In this document: one piece after another, positions 26,530-35,724 of the stretch | Layout of the letters: each line of letters opens with the position of its first letter | How positions within the stretch are numbered: the first letter of the stretch is position 1 | Origin: Candidatus Nitrosopumilus sp. | GTDB lineage: Archaea > Thermoproteota > Nitrososphaeria > Nitrososphaerales > Nitrosopumilaceae | Reading direction: 5' to 3' | Assembly (NCBI GenBank): GCA_013215285.1 | Contig: JABSRD010000001.1 | Location: 482,919-546,918 of the forward strand | DNA length: 64,000 nucleotides | Notes under the pieces: model-generated | Told to the model about the DNA's origin: nothing | Databases searched by the model: none | What the model saw: the letters and a program-made list of their open reading frames with translations, nothing else | Translations under genes and position numbers: made by a program

Positions 26530-26682
26530 TTATCTAAAGTCTTCATTCTCTGTCCAATCATTACCTTGAACATTCCATTGGTTACATTTACAGCATTTTT
26601 TGATCCCACGCTGAACATCAACACCTATACAAAAACAGTGTTTTCCTTTTCCTGATGGATCTTTATTGCAAAGTTTTTGCAT
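26530..26682 (-). CDS. 50-residue cysteine-rich protein
   Basis: Reads from ATG 26680-26682 to TAA 26530-26532. Cysteines occur as LCNKD, HCFCIG and KKCCKCNQW, six in all with one histidine, which fits one or two zinc sites. The C-terminal third is acidic with two Trp. It lies about 107 bases upstream of rps13 on the same strand. Function unknown. Confidence 0.5.
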   Translation of the reverse strand: MQKLCNKDPSGKGKHCFCIGVDVQRGIKKCCKCNQWNVQGNDWTENEDFR

Positions 26683-26770
26683 ATTTTTAGTGATATCTTT
26701 TTACTAATTATCTTATTGGCATAAGTCTCTTGGACAAGTTATAAATTTACAAATTTCATCTTTAATAGAA

Positions 26771-27082
26771 ATGGATGAAGAATTTGATCGAGAAAAAGTT
26801 GTAGATTGTATGTTTGATCCTGTAACTTCTTCAATATTAGCAGAACTAGAAGATGGTAAAAAAGAGTGTTCATTTTTAGCCCCACAAACATCTATACTCG
26901 AATCTGAGGTTCTTGAAAGGCTCTCTTATTTGATTGAACATAAATTCATTTACAAAAACTTTGATGATGGAAAATGTACACTTGCAGCAAATTCTGATAA
27001 ACTTAGTGCTCTTGTTGAAAGTGGTGATAACTTTGATGAGACAATTAACAGTCTTGAAAAAATGGATAGTTATCTAAATTGA
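26771..27082 (+). CDS. Winged-helix-like small protein
   Basis: 103 residues. FDPVTSSILAELEDGKKECS, then TSILESEVLERLSYLIEHKF and IYKNFDDGKCTLAANSDKL give the helix, helix-turn-helix and wing order of a small DNA-binding domain; the C-terminal 20 residues (LESGDNFDE and onward) are helical. Possibly a transcription regulator, judged from this pattern alone. Its 3' end overlaps the convergent gene at 27074 by 9 bases. Confidence 0.55.
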   Translation: MDEEFDREKVVDCMFDPVTSSILAELEDGKKECSFLAPQTSILESEVLERLSYLIEHKFIYKNFDDGKCTLAANSDKLSALVESGDNFDETINSLEKMDSYLN

Positions 27083-27577
27083 TTTTTTTCTATTTTTAAT
27101 TCCATTAATCCCAAATCCTACCATTCCAACCATTCCAATAATTAGAATACATACTGAGATTAAACCGAGTAATTTTTTACTAGCGTCTGGAAGTGGTCCC
27201 ATAGCTCCAAATACTTGGATTTCTTCAGTACCTTCATTTTCAATAACTAATTTGTAAATTCCATTATCTACAATATCAAATTCTTTTTCAATAGCTTCTT
27301 CATTAATAATTTGAGAAATTATTTCAATATCTAATGGATCTAATATTTTTACAGTTAATGTGTTGTCTTTAAAATCAATTATTTGTACTGCAAATACACC
27401 TTGTGTTGTTTCTTGTATATCAAATTCTGCTGAAATTATGAGCGATTGGCTTTGACTTATTTTCCCATTTCCTTGATTAATTCCTTCAAGGATCATTTGA
27501 TTTCCTAAAACTAACAAAATTAATGCTATTCCAATTAATGCCCCTGAAACAATTAGGATTATAATTGATTTCTGCAT
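27074..27577 (-). CDS. Membrane-anchored exported protein with a beta domain
   Basis: 167 residues. An N-terminal hydrophobic helix (IIILIVSGALIGIALILLVL) is followed by an external beta-rich domain of about 105 residues (FDIQETTQGVFAVQIIDFKD, TLTVKILDPLD, GIYKLVIENEGTEEIQVFG) and a C-terminal helix (LLGLISVCILIIGMVGMVGF) with a basic tail inside. The beta domain resembles emp24/GOLD-like surface modules, which is only a resemblance. Faces the wHTH gene tail to tail. Confidence 0.6.
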   Translation of the reverse strand: MQKSIIILIVSGALIGIALILLVLGNQMILEGINQGNGKISQSQSLIISAEFDIQETTQGVFAVQIIDFKDNTLTVKILDPLDIEIISQIINEEAIEKEFDIVDNGIYKLVIENEGTEEIQVFGAMGPLPDASKKLLGLISVCILIIGMVGMVGFGINGIKNRKKSI

Positions 27578-27716
27578 AATTTGTGACTGATTTTCTTTCG
27601 TTTAAACGTAATTTTTTTAAATTTTATTAGCTTTCTATAATAAAATTAGATAAGACTAAAAAAGTTAGCTTAGGGTAACTTTATATTATAATTAAGAAAT
27701 GTGCCAGATATCTATA

Positions 27717-28805
27717 ATGAATAAACCTCGCTCTAAAATTATAATCACATCACTAACTGTAATTATTGCAATGTCTGCACTATACGTTGCATTTCCTGAA
27801 ACCATCAATGCACAGCTAGAAGGTAATATCTTTGCTACACATTCTGGTGGTGTTATAACCACATCAGGTGTGGTAATTGATCCTGTATACACAACAACAA
27901 CTGATCCTGAATATACAGAAGCAACTGTAGAATTTGATCCAATGCAATATTTGAGAGAATTTAACTATGGAGTAGTATCTACGTTGCCTGACGGTAAAAT
28001 TCTAAGAGAATTTACAATTATTGCTGAAGATGATCAAATTATGGAGGTCTCCCCTGGAATATTCTTTAATGTATGGACATTCAACGGAACTGTTCCGGGT
28101 CCAACCATAAGGGCTACTGAAGGAGACATTGTTCGTATTAATTTCATCAATAACGGTGCAAAATCACATACAATGCATTTCCATGGAATTCATCCAGCAG
28201 AAATGGATGGAGTATTTGAGATAGTTGGAGGTGGAGGCGGACAATTCACCTATGAATTTGAAGCAGGTCCAGTTGGAGTTCATCCATATCATTGCCATGT
28301 AATGCCTCTTGAAGAACACATTGTACGTGGCTTGTATGGTGTCTTCATAGTTGATCCAAAAGAGGGCAGACCCGCAGCAGATGAAATGGTCATGGTTCTA
28401 AATGGTTTGGATATGGACTTTGATGGAGAAAATAATTTCTATGCTGCAAACACGATTCCATTTTACTATCAAAATAATCCAATTCAAATTAACACAGATG
28501 AGTTGGTCAGAATTTATGTGGTTAACATGGTAGAATTTGATCCAATAAACAACCTTCACTTACATGGCAATCTATACTATTACTACCCAACAGGAACTGA
28601 TCTTGTACCTTCGTTTTACACTGATATGATTACTCTGTCACAAACAGAACGTGGCATTATGGAATTCCAATATGAATTCCCTGGAAAGTACCTGTTCCAT
28701 GCTCACAAGGTAGAATTTTCAGAAAAAGGTTGGGTTGGAATATTCCAAGTCAACGACAATCCACAAGATAAAAAATCAACAGAGAAAGTAGACTATGGAA
28801 GTTAG
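27717..28805 (+). CDS. Secreted two-domain multicopper oxidase (possible NirK-like)
   Basis: About 362 residues with an N-terminal membrane/signal segment. Two cupredoxin domains carry His-x-His pairs: HTMHFHGIH and HPYHCHVMP in domain 1, LHLHGN and LFHAHKVEF in domain 2, making a trinuclear copper site. The type 1 cysteine is only in domain 1 (HCH), with a later His in LEEHIVRGLYG and Leu at the likely axial position. Family members act as laccase-like oxidases or nitrite reductases. A TATA-like tttatattataat at about 27680-27692 favours ATG 27717 over 27699. Overlaps the ZIP gene by 11 bases. Confidence 0.85.
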   Translation: MNKPRSKIIITSLTVIIAMSALYVAFPETINAQLEGNIFATHSGGVITTSGVVIDPVYTTTTDPEYTEATVEFDPMQYLREFNYGVVSTLPDGKILREFTIIAEDDQIMEVSPGIFFNVWTFNGTVPGPTIRATEGDIVRINFINNGAKSHTMHFHGIHPAEMDGVFEIVGGGGGQFTYEFEAGPVGVHPYHCHVMPLEEHIVRGLYGVFIVDPKEGRPAADEMVMVLNGLDMDFDGENNFYAANTIPFYYQNNPIQINTDELVRIYVVNMVEFDPINNLHLHGNLYYYYPTGTDLVPSFYTDMITLSQTERGIMEFQYEFPGKYLFHAHKVEFSEKGWVGIFQVNDNPQDKKSTEKVDYGS

Positions 28806-30006
28806 TGATAGAAAACAATCAAAAGGTAAACTGATTGCAAGTGGAATAATTCCATTTGTATTTTTAATAGTTTTGGTGATTTACATTTTTGGACCAGGTT
28901 CTGATGTTTTAGATTTAGGTGTACCATTGCCTGAAATAACTATGGAAAAAATTGATTTTGTAGATTCTGAAATTCAAGTAACTGTAAGAAATACCGGACC
29001 AATTCCTGTAGTGATTGCAATGGCTGACATTAATGACAGAATACAGCCTGCAGCTGTTGAACCTGATGGATTCCTAGAACGATATGAAACTGCTTTGGTA
29101 AGAATACCTTTTGCATGGAATGAAGCAGAACCTTATAGAATTGGATTAACAATTGAGGATGGAACTAGATTTGAAAAAGAGGTAGAGGCAGCAGCACCTG
29201 CATTACAACCAACTCTTGAACTTGTTGGATTCTTTGCATTAATTGGAACTTATGTTGGAATTATACCTGTGATGATTGGATTACTCTGGCTTCCGTTTAT
29301 CAGGAGAATTAGTAAACAAAAATATCATTTCTTTTTGGCATTAACTGCTGGTCTGTTGCTGTTCTTAGGAATTGATTCCATTGAGGAGGCACTAGATGTT
29401 TCTGAAGAAAATCTTGCAGGCAGTTTCAATGGTGTATTGCTGGTAACTACAGTTATTGTCTTATCCTTTCTTGGTCTCTACTATACTGGTGAAAAGCTAG
29501 TAAAAAGAGCAGTAGCATCTACTGCGTCTTCTCGACTCTCAAAACCTGTAGCTATCGCATTAATGATTTCAATTGGAATCGGACTGCACAACTTTGGAGA
29601 AGGACTTGCAATTGGTGCAGCTGTTGGTTTAGGTTCTATTGCATTTAGTACATTTTTGATAGTTGGATTTGCATTACACAATACCACTGAGGGCATTGCC
29701 ATTGCAGGACCAATGTCTAGAGGAAAAGGAGCAATGACAGGAAAATCAATGATACTAAAACTTGCAGCACTGGGATTAATTGCAGGCTCTCCTGCTATTT
29801 TTGGTGCTTGGATAGGTGGTTTTGTTTACTCTCCATTTACTTCAGTTATTTTTCTTGCAGTAGGTGCAGGGGCAATATTCCAAGTAATAATTACCATATT
29901 GAGATGGATACGAGAAGAAGGTGACAAAAACCTCTCTAGTGGATCAGTAGTATCTGGTTTTGCTGCAGGAATGTTGATCATGTATCTTACAAGTATCTTA
30001 GTTTAG
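28795..30006 (+). CDS. ZIP family metal transporter with an extracytoplasmic N-terminal domain
   Basis: 403 residues. A first helix (about 12-31) anchors an exported beta domain (residues 40-135, with IQVTVRNTGPIPVVIAMADI). Then come about eight membrane helices of the ZIP fold with both metal motifs, HNFGEGLAIGAAVGLG in helix IV and HNTTEGIAIAGP in helix V. ZIP proteins move Zn2+, Fe2+ or Mn2+ into the cytoplasm. Start overlaps the multicopper oxidase stop, so oxidase and transporter are probably made together, reminiscent of oxidase-permease metal uptake; that reading is inference. Confidence 0.88.
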   Translation: MEVSDRKQSKGKLIASGIIPFVFLIVLVIYIFGPGSDVLDLGVPLPEITMEKIDFVDSEIQVTVRNTGPIPVVIAMADINDRIQPAAVEPDGFLERYETALVRIPFAWNEAEPYRIGLTIEDGTRFEKEVEAAAPALQPTLELVGFFALIGTYVGIIPVMIGLLWLPFIRRISKQKYHFFLALTAGLLLFLGIDSIEEALDVSEENLAGSFNGVLLVTTVIVLSFLGLYYTGEKLVKRAVASTASSRLSKPVAIALMISIGIGLHNFGEGLAIGAAVGLGSIAFSTFLIVGFALHNTTEGIAIAGPMSRGKGAMTGKSMILKLAALGLIAGSPAIFGAWIGGFVYSPFTSVIFLAVGAGAIFQVIITILRWIREEGDKNLSSGSVVSGFAAGMLIMYLTSILV

Positions 30007-31361
30007 TTTGGTTCTGGGTGAATTGTAATTACAGCATTTTTAATTTCTGTCCTAATTACATGTTCTATTTCTGATGTCAAATCATGAACTTTTTCAATTG
30101 ATAGTCCTCCATCAAATGAACAATCAATATCTATTTTGAGAATATTTTCAAATTTCAAAGACACTATGCGTCCAATCTTTTTAATCTCTTGATATTCTTC
30201 TAACATTGTCTCAATTTTCTCCTCTGTCACTTTGTCTTCCCAATTAAATTTTTTAGATACTGTCGCAAATGGTTCTAAATGTATTGTAGCATGTTCAATT
30301 TCGGGTATGTTTTCTTGAATTTTTTGTTCAATCATTTCAGAAATTTTATGGGCTGATAAAAGATTAATTCCTCTATCAACCATTACATGCAAGTCTGAAT
30401 ATGTTTTTCCTTTAGTTTTATGTGTACTAACATTATGGATTCCTTTTACCCCCTCAACATTTGTGGCAATATCTAAAATTTTTGCATCTAATGGAACTTT
30501 TTCCCAATTTGGTTCAAAATGAATTGTAATGGATGAATTTGAAATTTTATTTTTTATATTTCTCTCAACATTATTGCTAATTTCATGTGCTTTTTCAAAA
30601 CTTGTATCTCCTCTCAATGAAATAGTTACATCTGCAAAAATTATATCCCCGGATCTTCTCATAAGTATTTGATTTGTCTCAATAACTCCTTCTGTTGATG
30701 TTGTAATTTCTCTGACATTTTTTACAAGATCAGGTGATATGATATCTGTTAAATCAAGAGCAGTTCTGTAAACTAGTTTTATACTTAGCACTAGTAATAA
30801 TCCTCCTAAAACTAATGCTGCAATAAAATCTCCATGGTAGAATCCATATGAAACAAAAACTATTCCAATAATTGCTACTAATGTAGAACCTAGATCCATA
30901 AATGCATGATAAAAATCTGCTTTGAGTGTTGCACCTCCAATTTTTTTAATGGATTTTCTTAGCAGAGCTAATCTGAAAATATCAATTCCTATTGTGTATA
31001 ATCCTGCAACTATTGCAAGTAATCCTGGCAGAATACTTGGTGGAGGACTTTGTAATCTGTTAATAGACTCGTAAATGAAAAAACATGCAATTAGAAAAAT
31101 TGCTATTCCACCAATTAATCCTCCTAAGGATTCAATTTTTCCGTGTCCATAGGTATGCTCCGCATCTGGAGGTTTGATTGCCATTCTTGCTGCTAGCAGT
31201 AAGACCATAGTTACTACACTATCTAATAGTGCATGAATACCGTCTGTAATGAGTGCAAGGCTGTTTGTAATTAAACCAAAAATAAATTCTACTAAAAATG
31301 CAGAAAAAATAGCCAAAAGTGAAATCTGTAAAACTTTGGTTCTTTGAACAAACACTTGCAT
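30003..31361 (-). CDS. Cation diffusion facilitator (CDF) metal efflux protein
   Basis: 452 residues. Six membrane helices in the first 210 residues carry the metal site pairs DGIHALLD (helix II) and DFYHAFMD (helix V). The cytoplasmic part, about 240 residues, holds three ferredoxin-like CDF dimerisation repeats where most relatives have one: around TISLRGDTSFEKAHEIS, GKTYSDLHVMVDRGINLLS and DIDCSFDGGLSIEKVHDL. Exports Zn2+ or related ions. Its stop overlaps the ZIP stop by 4 bases, giving an uptake/efflux pair. Confidence 0.92.
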   Translation of the reverse strand: MQVFVQRTKVLQISLLAIFSAFLVEFIFGLITNSLALITDGIHALLDSVVTMVLLLAARMAIKPPDAEHTYGHGKIESLGGLIGGIAIFLIACFFIYESINRLQSPPPSILPGLLAIVAGLYTIGIDIFRLALLRKSIKKIGGATLKADFYHAFMDLGSTLVAIIGIVFVSYGFYHGDFIAALVLGGLLLVLSIKLVYRTALDLTDIISPDLVKNVREITTSTEGVIETNQILMRRSGDIIFADVTISLRGDTSFEKAHEISNNVERNIKNKISNSSITIHFEPNWEKVPLDAKILDIATNVEGVKGIHNVSTHKTKGKTYSDLHVMVDRGINLLSAHKISEMIEQKIQENIPEIEHATIHLEPFATVSKKFNWEDKVTEEKIETMLEEYQEIKKIGRIVSLKFENILKIDIDCSFDGGLSIEKVHDLTSEIEHVIRTEIKNAVITIHPEPN

Positions 31362-31449
31362 TGTTTTTGATAATTACCTCATGTATTTCAGGTTTCTAAG
31401 AAGAAATACTACGACAACGTTATTTGTGGTTAGATTAAATTTTGCAATA

Positions 31450-34400
31450 TTGAATGAAAAAACTTTGTTTATGGTGGCAATTTTTTCAATAATATTCCTA
31501 ATTCCAATTATTACTGCTGAGGCATCTAGTAATCCCAACTTGTTTGTATCTGCTGAAAATTCTCAATTTGATAACCATTTTTCAGGTTCTATGGTAATTG
31601 AGGTAATTATTCGTGATTCCAATCTACATGACACTGATGAGGGCAAAGGAGAACCCGATGTCACTCTTAATGGAAAATCATTACGAATGGTTCAAGCTAC
31701 TGATGGTAATTGGTACGCTTATTTTGCAAATGTTGACAAAGCAAAGATTGCAGATTCTACAGTAGGTTTAGCTGGAAAAGGATTGGATTTTGGAGTTTTT
31801 TGTAGTAGAGATACTGCTTCTTCTGTGTTTGGAATTACTCTTTCTGAAACTGATGGTTTTGCAGTTCCACAATCTTCTGGCTTAACTGGTTTTACTAATG
31901 GTGATTCTTCATTAAGTTCATGTACTGGCTCTCCAACAGATTCTGCAAATTTGAATAATGTAGTTAGACAGGCAAAATCAATTAATATTAATTCAAATAT
32001 TCCTACTGGACAAATTGGATTAGATTCTGATGCATGGCCCTTAATTCAGCTTTATTCATTTGATGATGTTTCAATTCAATACAATCCTGGCGGTCCATCA
32101 CAACAAGTTTTACTTGTATATGATGAAATGCAAAATATCTCTTTGAGTATTGATAGAGATCTTTACCCTAATAATGCTGAAGTTTTTTTAACAGTTAATG
32201 ATTTCCAATTAAATCAAGATCCAACAGATGAGGACTCTTGGACATTTAACATTAGTTCTCCTGTAAGTACATTTTATCAGGCATTTGATAATTCTGGAAA
32301 TGATGATGCTAATGGAAACACAGGATTAGTAAATTTGGTTCCCCAACTTTCAAGTTTAGGTTTTGAGGATAATGGAAAACTTTCTTTAGATCTTGGAAAT
32401 GTAATGAAACTAAAAACAAATAGTGATCAACCTGATTCCTCAGTTGATAATGATGGATCTTCTAACACATTTTCTAAAATTGTTACTCTAGTTGAACAAG
32501 AACCAAACTCTGGAATTTTTGAAAGTTATGATTCTAATGATCAATCTGTAATTGGAATACTTGGAGATGCCCCTCGCGGTCAAACTGGACAAATTAATTA
32601 TAATGATGAATCCATTTCTGTTTTAACTGGATCATCTACTGCTTCAGTTTTAGTTGATAATGATCCTGTACTAACTATTGTAAATGGTGATGCGTTGCGG
32701 CCTGGAACAAAGTATCCTGTAATTTTGACAGATCCTGATCAAAATCTAAACACTGGTGCACGTGATGATTTGGATGTATTTAGAGCAACAGCAATTATTC
32801 CTACAATTACCATTGGAAATCCTATAACTCTTGAAAATGCTAATAATATTCAATTTTACCCATCTTCTCCTACTTTGTCTGGTGGTGATGATTCAAATTC
32901 ATCTGTGCCTGATTCTAATTCTGATAGGCTGATTATTGACACATCAACTGTAACAAACGGCTCATTTGAGATGATTTCATTGAATTTGGGTATTTCAGCC
33001 TCTACTTTGGCTTCAACCTTACTTGATGTTTCTGATTCAAACACAGCTGGTACAAATTGGATTAATTATGATTTTAGATCATTTGAAAATGACTTTGGAA
33101 TTTCTGATTTTAGTGATACTACTTTTACCCTTTCTTTTGGTGCTCTTGGAACTTCTCAGATTACAATAGTTGATGCAGGTGATATCTTAACATCTCAAGG
33201 ATTTATTCAAATTGATGATTCAGATGTAAAAGATATTGCTAACGAAAGTGGTTCTGTATTTCTAATAATTAATTTTACATCTTCTGGTGCAATGTCTATT
33301 TTTAGTGAAACAAATAATCAACCTATTGTTTTTGATTTCTTTTCATTTGGACTACAAAATGATGAGAGCATAAACAATTCTATCTATCGTTTTGAATTAG
33401 AAGAAACTTTGGATAACTCTTCAACTTTTGATGGTACTTTTGAATACGCTGTAACAAATCAATTGAACATACTAGATCCTAATTTCATTAAAACCATCCA
33501 AACCATTGATGATAAAATAAAAATCATCATAACTGATAGGTTAATTGATGAGGAAGGTATTTCGATATCCTATTCTGATTTAGATGTTACTGGGGTTACT
33601 ACTACAACTTCTACAAAATATGATGTTTCAACACATTCTGGAACCGTTTCAACTGGTTCAGCAACATTGCAATTTGGTCATCCAGTTTACATCACTCTCA
33701 AAGATTCTGATCTTAATTTGAAAAATGATTTGGTTGATATTTATTTTGTAATTAATGATCCAAATTCTGAAAATGTTGATACTGTTGGAAAAGACGGAAC
33801 TATTTTACTTGAAATTTTGTTTAAAGATATTCGTTACAAACGTTGTACTATTGATGGTGTTGAACATGGGGGTTTAGGTGATAGTGGTTTTACTCTTGTT
33901 GAAACAGGACCTAGCACAGGTATTTTTGAGGGTGTATTCAAAATGCCTTCCCAAATATGCAATAAGGCTGGAACTGAATTAATTTCTTCAGCCGGTGGTA
34001 GTCTTGATATAAAATATTATGACTCACGGGATAATTTTGGGAATGCGAATATTTTCAGTTTATTGAGAGATAAATCAACATTTTACAATCCTCCTCAACT
34101 AAGTATCTATGAAATTGTAAAACCTCTAACAGGAAAAATCAAAGAAATTACTCTTTCTGGAAGTGTAGATAATCCTAGACGGGGAGTTCCTTTATCGGTA
34201 ACAATAATTTCTCCTGATGGCAAATCTCAAAATTTTGGTTCTACACTTTCTAATAGCGGAGGTTATCGATCTATAATTTCAATTAATGATAATTCTTTAT
34301 CTGGACAATATGATATTAAATTATTTCATAATAATTTTCATGTTGGAACAATTTCATTTGTAGTTTTGAATCCAGAAATTCCTGAATGGATTAAAATCAA

Positions 34401-34635
34401 TACAAAACAATGGTCTTCGACTTTAATTTCTGACTCTGAATTGATTGATGAGATTAAAAATCTAATTGAAGAAGGCTTCATTATCCAATCTAATGAACGT
34501 AATTCAATTTCTGAACAAAAAATCCCTGAATGGATTAAAAACAATGCAAAATGGTGGACTAGTAATCAAATTTCTGATGAGGACTTTGTCAAATCGATCC
34601 AGTACTTGATCAAAAAAGGCATAATTCGAATATAA
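31450..34635 (+). CDS. Large secreted, multi-domain surface protein with C-terminal IPEWIK repeats
   Basis: About 1060 residues. TTG 31450 gives a clean signal peptide (LFMVAIFSIIFLIPIITAEA); the frame is open from ATG 31381, only 19 bases from the divergent CDF start. The body is Ser/Asn/Asp-rich with repeated beta domains of the type PVYITLKDSDLNLKNDLVD ... TGPSTGIFEGVF, seen about three times. Two C-terminal repeats follow, IPEWIKINTKQWSSTLISDS and IPEWIKNNAKWWTSNQISDE, each ending in a helix (EEGFI, KKGII). Probably a cell-surface or S-layer-associated protein. Confidence 0.78.
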   Translation: MNEKTLFMVAIFSIIFLIPIITAEASSNPNLFVSAENSQFDNHFSGSMVIEVIIRDSNLHDTDEGKGEPDVTLNGKSLRMVQATDGNWYAYFANVDKAKIADSTVGLAGKGLDFGVFCSRDTASSVFGITLSETDGFAVPQSSGLTGFTNGDSSLSSCTGSPTDSANLNNVVRQAKSININSNIPTGQIGLDSDAWPLIQLYSFDDVSIQYNPGGPSQQVLLVYDEMQNISLSIDRDLYPNNAEVFLTVNDFQLNQDPTDEDSWTFNISSPVSTFYQAFDNSGNDDANGNTGLVNLVPQLSSLGFEDNGKLSLDLGNVMKLKTNSDQPDSSVDNDGSSNTFSKIVTLVEQEPNSGIFESYDSNDQSVIGILGDAPRGQTGQINYNDESISVLTGSSTASVLVDNDPVLTIVNGDALRPGTKYPVILTDPDQNLNTGARDDLDVFRATAIIPTITIGNPITLENANNIQFYPSSPTLSGGDDSNSSVPDSNSDRLIIDTSTVTNGSFEMISLNLGISASTLASTLLDVSDSNTAGTNWINYDFRSFENDFGISDFSDTTFTLSFGALGTSQITIVDAGDILTSQGFIQIDDSDVKDIANESGSVFLIINFTSSGAMSIFSETNNQPIVFDFFSFGLQNDESINNSIYRFELEETLDNSSTFDGTFEYAVTNQLNILDPNFIKTIQTIDDKIKIIITDRLIDEEGISISYSDLDVTGVTTTTSTKYDVSTHSGTVSTGSATLQFGHPVYITLKDSDLNLKNDLVDIYFVINDPNSENVDTVGKDGTILLEILFKDIRYKRCTIDGVEHGGLGDSGFTLVETGPSTGIFEGVFKMPSQICNKAGTELISSAGGSLDIKYYDSRDNFGNANIFSLLRDKSTFYNPPQLSIYEIVKPLTGKIKEITLSGSVDNPRRGVPLSVTIISPDGKSQNFGSTLSNSGGYRSIISINDNSLSGQYDIKLFHNNFHVGTISFVVLNPEIPEWIKINTKQWSSTLISDSELIDEIKNLIEEGFIIQSNERNSISEQKIPEWIKNNAKWWTSNQISDEDFVKSIQYLIKKGIIRI

Positions 34636-34659
34636 CCTAGTCAACTTTCTTTCATTGAA

Positions 34660-34669
34660 AATATAAATA
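34660..34669 (+). promoter_or_regulatory. TATA box of the repeat-containing surface-protein gene
   Basis: The sequence aatataaata stands 14-23 bases before ATG 34683. At the usual archaeal spacing, transcription would begin near 34690, so the in-frame ATG 34695 may be the used start of the same protein. Confidence 0.5.
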
Positions 34670-34682
34670 CTCTCAACTTAGA

Positions 34683-35669
34683 ATGAAAATGAAAATGAAA
34701 CTTGTAGCTTTTCTAGCGTTTGCATTATTATCAATCTCTATTCTCTCTTACGGTGTAACCGGATCTGTTTTTGCAGACAGTCATAACGTTGTTCCATTCG
34801 CTGCTTCTTCTAACATGGACATAATTGCAAATGGTGGTAATGTTATCATTTCTGGGGACATTAATTATTATGATTCTGCCTTACATTCTGGACAAGATAT
34901 CACTGTAATAATTAAGTCACCTAGCAATAACCTTGTAACAATTAAACAAATTACTCCTAGTTCTGATGGCTCATTCCAATTTAATTTTGTTGCAGGAGGT
35001 CCATTATGGAAAGTAAGTGGAGATTATATTGTTGAATTACGTTTTGGTGCAGATAAAACTGATGTTACGATTAACTATGTTGGTGGAACCTTTGTTGGCT
35101 CTGCACCAGAACCAGTTGATAAAGAACCAGAACCAGTTGATAAAGAACCAGAACCAGTTGATAAAGAACCAGAACCAGTTGATAAAGAACCAGAACCAGT
35201 TGATAAAGAACCAACATGTGGTGCTGGAACCGAATTAGTAAATGGTATTTGCCAAGTAACCAAGATTGATGAATCTAACGAAAAAGGTGGAGGTTGCTTA
35301 ATTGCAACAGCAGCATATGGTTCTGAACTAGCACCACAAGTCCAATTCTTAAGAGAAATTAGGGACAATCAACTAATGAGTACAGAATCTGGCGCAGCAT
35401 TTATGGAATCATTTAATGACGTATACTATTCATTCTCACCATACATTGCAGATATGGAAAGAGAAAACCCTGCATTCCAAGAAGCAGTTAGAGTATTCAT
35501 CACACCAATGATGTCTACTCTATCAATTATGACTTTGGCTGAAACTGGAAATGATGCACAAGTATTAGGATTGGGAATTTCAGTAATTGCATTAAACTTG
35601 GGACTATACATTGCAGCACCTGCAGCAGTTGGATTTACGATTAGTAGAAAAATAAAGTCTAGAAAATAA
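34683..35669 (+). CDS. Surface protein with EPVDKEP repeats and a CFIATAAYG-like domain
   Basis: 328 residues. Signal peptide (LVAFLAFALLSISILSYGV), then an Ig-like domain (residues 35-135, NGGNVIISGDINYYDS to GDYIVELRFG) shared with the PEFG proteins of this window, five perfect EPVDKEP repeats, a Cys pair (TCGAGTELVNGICQ), and the domain GGCLIATAAYGSELAPQVQF with FLREIRDNQL, known from many surface proteins. A last helix (LGLGISVIALNLGLYIAAPA) and RKIKSRK anchor it. The CLIATAAYG domain is of unknown function. Confidence 0.8.
   Translation: MKMKMKLVAFLAFALLSISILSYGVTGSVFADSHNVVPFAASSNMDIIANGGNVIISGDINYYDSALHSGQDITVIIKSPSNNLVTIKQITPSSDGSFQFNFVAGGPLWKVSGDYIVELRFGADKTDVTINYVGGTFVGSAPEPVDKEPEPVDKEPEPVDKEPEPVDKEPEPVDKEPTCGAGTELVNGICQVTKIDESNEKGGGCLIATAAYGSELAPQVQFLREIRDNQLMSTESGAAFMESFNDVYYSFSPYIADMERENPAFQEAVRVFITPMMSTLSIMTLAETGNDAQVLGLGISVIALNLGLYIAAPAAVGFTISRKIKSRK
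35106..35210 (+). repeat. Five perfect tandem 21-bp coding repeats
   Basis: The unit ccagaaccagttgataaaga plus a is repeated five times with no base difference, coding for PEPVDKE. Perfect identity at synonymous positions indicates recent expansion or continuing slippage, so copy number may vary between strains. It forms a stiff Pro/Glu linker in the protein. Confidence 0.97.
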
Positions 35670-35724
35670 TTATTCCAAATTTCATTCTAGTAAGTTATTA
35701 TATTGAAACACATGATGTAGTTCA

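Noticed and set aside
31381-31449. N-terminal extension of the large surface protein
   Set aside because: It puts 23 basic/threonine residues before the signal peptide and leaves only 19 bases for two divergent promoters.
35106-35210. CRISPR-like array
   Set aside because: Contiguous 21-bp units with no spacers, inside a coding frame; a protein repeat.
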